DNA from: Pseudocitrobacter corydidari
Lineage (GTDB): Bacteria; Pseudomonadota; Gammaproteobacteria; Enterobacterales; Enterobacteriaceae
Assembly (NCBI RefSeq): GCF_021172065.1
Contig: NZ_CP087880.1
Location: 4,812,583 to 4,876,582 of the forward strand
Direction of reading: 5' to 3'
DNA length: 64,000 nucleotides
Shown in pieces: positions 63,781 to 64,000 of this stretch. The translations under genes were made by a program, and so were the position numbers. Each line of letters begins with the position of its first letter. Positions within the stretch are counted from its first letter, which is position 1. The notes beneath the pieces were generated by a model, which did no database searches, was not told where the DNA came from, and saw only the letters and a program-made list of their open reading frames with translations.

Positions 63781-64000
63781 ATGGCTGAAGTAGGGATTTT
63801 TGTTGGCACCATGTATGGTAATTCGCTGTTAGTCGCCGAAGAAGCGCAGGCGATTCTGGGCAATCAGGGCCATACCGCCAAAGTGTTTGAAGACCCGCAG
63901 GTCGGTGAGTGGGAAGAGTATGTCGGCAAATATGTGCTGGTGGTGACCTCAACGACCGGGCAGGGCGATTTGCCAGACAGCATCGTGCCGCTGTTTAACG
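63781..64000 (+). CDS. yqcA: Flavodoxin YqcA (partial, cut by window end)
   Basis: The first 73 codons of a flavodoxin of about 149 residues in E. coli. FMN-binding phosphate loop GTMYGNSLLVAEE (about 9-21) and the TSTTGQGDLPDS segment (59-70) are intact. GGGAG precedes the ATG. Its electron-transfer partner is not established. It continues past the window edge. Confidence 0.93.
   Translation, partial: MAEVGIFVGTMYGNSLLVAEEAQAILGNQGHTAKVFEDPQVGEWEEYVGKYVLVVTSTTGQGDLPDSIVPLFN

Overview
The window is a stretch of ordinary enterobacterial chromosome. Nearly every gene is recognisable as an Escherichia coli-type core gene in the E. coli order around kduI-araE-lysA-aas-mutH-thyA-recBCD-argA-mltA-gcvA-sdaC-syd-truC. 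Protein similarity is that of a close relative, not E. coli itself. The species-specific parts are a plant-polysaccharide (pectin oligomer) cluster, an extra LacI-type regulator, a MuiA-like gene, and the absence of the fuc genes. They suggest an Enterobacter, Lelliottia, Kosakonia or similar plant- or soil-associated member of the Enterobacteriaceae. The genus cannot be fixed from the sequence alone. Gene identities rest on recognising the proteins, their lengths and their motifs; no database search was run.

Layout. (1) 1-11.3 kb: a pectin and uronate catabolic island: ogl1 (-), kduI-kduD (+), the arabinose transporter araE (+), then an operon togM-togN-togA-togB-ogl2 (-) and kdgF (-). Five KdgR-type palindromes sit in front of these units, so uptake of oligogalacturonides (TogMNAB), their cleavage (two Ogl paralogues), ring opening (KdgF) and isomerisation and reduction (KduI, KduD) should be induced together. 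araE instead has an AraC-type promoter. (2) 11.4-17.2 kb: ygeA, a three-unit 48-bp REP tandem, lysR/lysA, an AscG-like LacI regulator, galR and one OmrA/B-type sRNA. (3) 17.2-25.4 kb: aas-lplT (lysophospholipid recycling), a MuiA-like envelope protein, tas, ygdR, ygdQ, mutH. (4) 25.4-26.1 kb: a non-coding region with DnaA boxes at the position of E. coli DARS2. (5) 26.1-44.4 kb: rppH-ptsP, lgt-thyA, the minor-pilin genes ppdA-ppdB-ygdB-ppdC running into recC, then ptrA-recB-recD. (6) 44.4-54.8 kb: argA with two ARG boxes, amiC, three initiator tRNA genes, mltA, the csdA-csdE/tcdA sulfur-transfer and tRNA t6A-cyclisation genes, ygdI, sRNA gcvB, gcvA, ygdD, rlmM. (7) 54.8-64.0 kb: xni, sdaC-sdaB (serine uptake and deamination), ppnN, queF, syd, regulatory RNA csrB with a UvrY palindrome upstream, yqcC, truC and the start of yqcA, which is cut by the window end.

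No prophage, insertion sequence, CRISPR array, toxin-antitoxin pair or defence cassette is visible, and I found no convincing undescribed system. The observations most worth checking are regulatory: a UUCG-loop terminator between togB and ogl2, an A-U/G-C exchange in two of three initiator tRNAs, a CsrB RNA longer than that of E. coli, a single Omr sRNA, and the two inserted genes of unknown role (LacI-type regulator, MuiA-like protein).
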